Shown: piece by piece, positions 53,354-54,169 of the stretch
Numbering within the stretch: the stretch's first letter is position 1
Layout: every line of letters starts with the position of its first letter
Origin: Pseudolactococcus chungangensis CAU 28 = DSM 22330
Lineage (GTDB): Bacteria; Bacillota; Bacilli; Lactobacillales; Streptococcaceae
Assembly: GCF_002441885.1 (NCBI RefSeq)
Contig: NZ_JXJT01000012.1
Coordinates: forward strand, 1-54,169
Length of the DNA stretch: 54,169 nucleotides
Direction: 5' to 3'
Translations under genes and position numbers: made by a program
Notes under the pieces: generated by a model
What the model was told of the DNA's origin: nothing
Databases searched by the model: none
What the model saw: only the letters and a program-made list of their open reading frames with translations

Positions 53354-54169
53354 CTAATCTAATTGGATGGCTAAAGCGGGACGAACCGGAAGGCTGTTGC
53401 GCACAGAATAGTCATAGGAGAAGTTGCCATTGTTGACCGCACCCGCATCAAAATAGCCATTGCCGGCAGACCGATGCCAAAAGTAAGGATAAGCTGTAAA
53501 GTCTAACAAAGTACTATAATAACCGGTAGCGCTTGGTGATCCACCTTTACCTTCATAAAATGTGCTCTTATCCAAAGTTTGAATATCGCCATAGCTTAAA
53601 GCAAAGGCTTGTTGTTTTAGAGTTGTTAAAGGAGTCAAAGAGGTTGGAAAACGGTTATCTCTATAGTAAGACTGCGAATTTTGCCAGTACCAGTTATTGT
53701 AATCCAGTGGTTTACTGTTAGTTGAGGCAAGACCAGCATTCTGATAACGTGGCCAATTTGGCAGGTCTAAATCAACGGGTAGGACGTAACTACTATAGGA
53801 TGGGGCGATAAAGCCTTTGTAGTAGCTGTCAATCACGGCTTTGAGATGACTTTCACCATAACCAGTTGATGTCGTATCATCATGGAAGTATGGACTATCC
53901 CAATTTGTTGCTGTGGTATCAAACTGCACCACAACATCGCCAGTGCCATTTTCTTGAGCGGTTAAGGCTTGTTCTTTGAGGATAAGTGCTTGATTGCCGT
54001 TGCTAGGGTCTGCCATATCTGCTTTTAGAATACGCCACCAGCTATTAGAAAGCCAAACTCTATCAAATTGTGTGCCAAGCATCCCATCTTCATGGCCTGC
54101 TAGCTCTGCAATCGGTAAGCCCCATTTCGCATAGAGCTTGATATCTGCTGTAATTGGTGTGTCAAAATC
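53354..54169 (-). CDS. C-terminal part of a surface protein (InlB-type repeat + DUF6273-like domain), cut by window edge
   Basis: The frame is open from the right edge of the window to the stop at 53354, giving 271 residues without a start in view. The first residues (FDTPITADIKLYAKWGLP) are the end of an InlB B-type / Listeria-Bacteroides repeat, common in secreted adhesins. The rest (FDRVWLSNSWWRILKADM, ALILKEQALTAQ, YGESHLKAVIDSYY, then SLPVRPALAIQLD at the end) matches the DUF6273 pattern of extracellular proteins. No LPxTG or C-terminal membrane anchor follows, so attachment must come from the missing N-terminal part, or the protein is secreted. Aromatic residues are abundant. Confidence 0.7.
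   Translation of the reverse strand, partial: DFDTPITADIKLYAKWGLPIAELAGHEDGMLGTQFDRVWLSNSWWRILKADMADPSNGNQALILKEQALTAQENGTGDVVVQFDTTATNWDSPYFHDDTTSTGYGESHLKAVIDSYYKGFIAPSYSSYVLPVDLDLPNWPRYQNAGLASTNSKPLDYNNWYWQNSQSYYRDNRFPTSLTPLTTLKQQAFALSYGDIQTLDKSTFYEGKGGSPSATGYYSTLLDFTAYPYFWHRSAGNGYFDAGAVNNGNFSYDYSVRNSLPVRPALAIQLD

Overview
The window looks like chromosome of a low-GC Streptococcaceae member, most like the Lactococcus / Pseudolactococcus group. Evidence: strong AAGGAGG-type ribosome sites, streptococcal families (DUF1803, type B ribosomal protein L31, LmrCD-like ABC pair, MntE-like CDF exporter), a T-box on pheST and a purine riboswitch on xpt-pbuX. The genus is inferred from gene content; no rRNA is present. 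No insertion sequence, prophage or CRISPR array was seen.

Layout. (1) 0.2-8.9 kb, housekeeping: a TetR regulator, a yhaO-yhaN-like-yhaM nuclease operon, rsgA-rpe, a secreted coiled-coil/3D-domain cell-wall protein and a PHP-family histidinol phosphatase. (2) 9.1-13.8 kb, a five-gene exopolysaccharide operon: UDP-GlcNAc 2-epimerase, a membrane protein with a degenerate GGDEF domain, a 47-residue membrane peptide, a processive GT2 synthase and a GH8 hydrolase. It resembles a minimal Listeria Pss locus. (3) 14-21.2 kb: pheT, pheS with T-box, a Gtf3-like sugar transferase, pbuX and xpt with riboswitch. (4) 21.5-22.4 kb: a tRNA operon in which each of two tRNA-Thr genes is preceded by two tandem 141-142 bp units. 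Each unit carries the first 24 nt of that same tRNA fused to a hairpin-rich segment. (5) 22.5-35 kb, a large catabolic region: DUF4310, DUF4311, DUF4312, SFCGS protein, PRD protein and BglG-type regulator, then KDGP aldolase, sugar kinase, DgaE-like ammonia-lyase, amidohydrolase, MupG-like 6-phosphomuramidase, a small membrane protein, PTS EIIC and a GntR regulator. It probably imports and degrades an aminosugar or aminosugar acid and is under catabolite control (a cre site at the promoter). The four DUF/SFCGS proteins look like an uncharacterised transport complex.

(6) 35-40.5 kb: DUF1803 and YiiX-like genes, a threefold 84-85 bp repeat of terminator hairpins behind rpmE2, YeiH transporter with divergent LysR, and murA. 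(7) 40.6-47.6 kb: heterodimeric ABC exporter, MntE-like exporter, tpx, and pgi with a cre site. (8) 47.9-51.9 kb: a FtsX-type ABC transporter with a membrane PASTA protein, preceded by a possible 25-residue leader peptide. (9) 52-54.2 kb: a HI0933-family flavoprotein and the C-terminal end of a surface protein cut by the window edge.

Across the window, four or five genes without a Shine-Dalgarno (rsgA, the YiiX-like gene, mntE, the HI0933 gene, perhaps murA) have a -10 box, usually an extended TGnTATAAT, 5-7 nt before the start codon. This suggests leaderless mRNAs.
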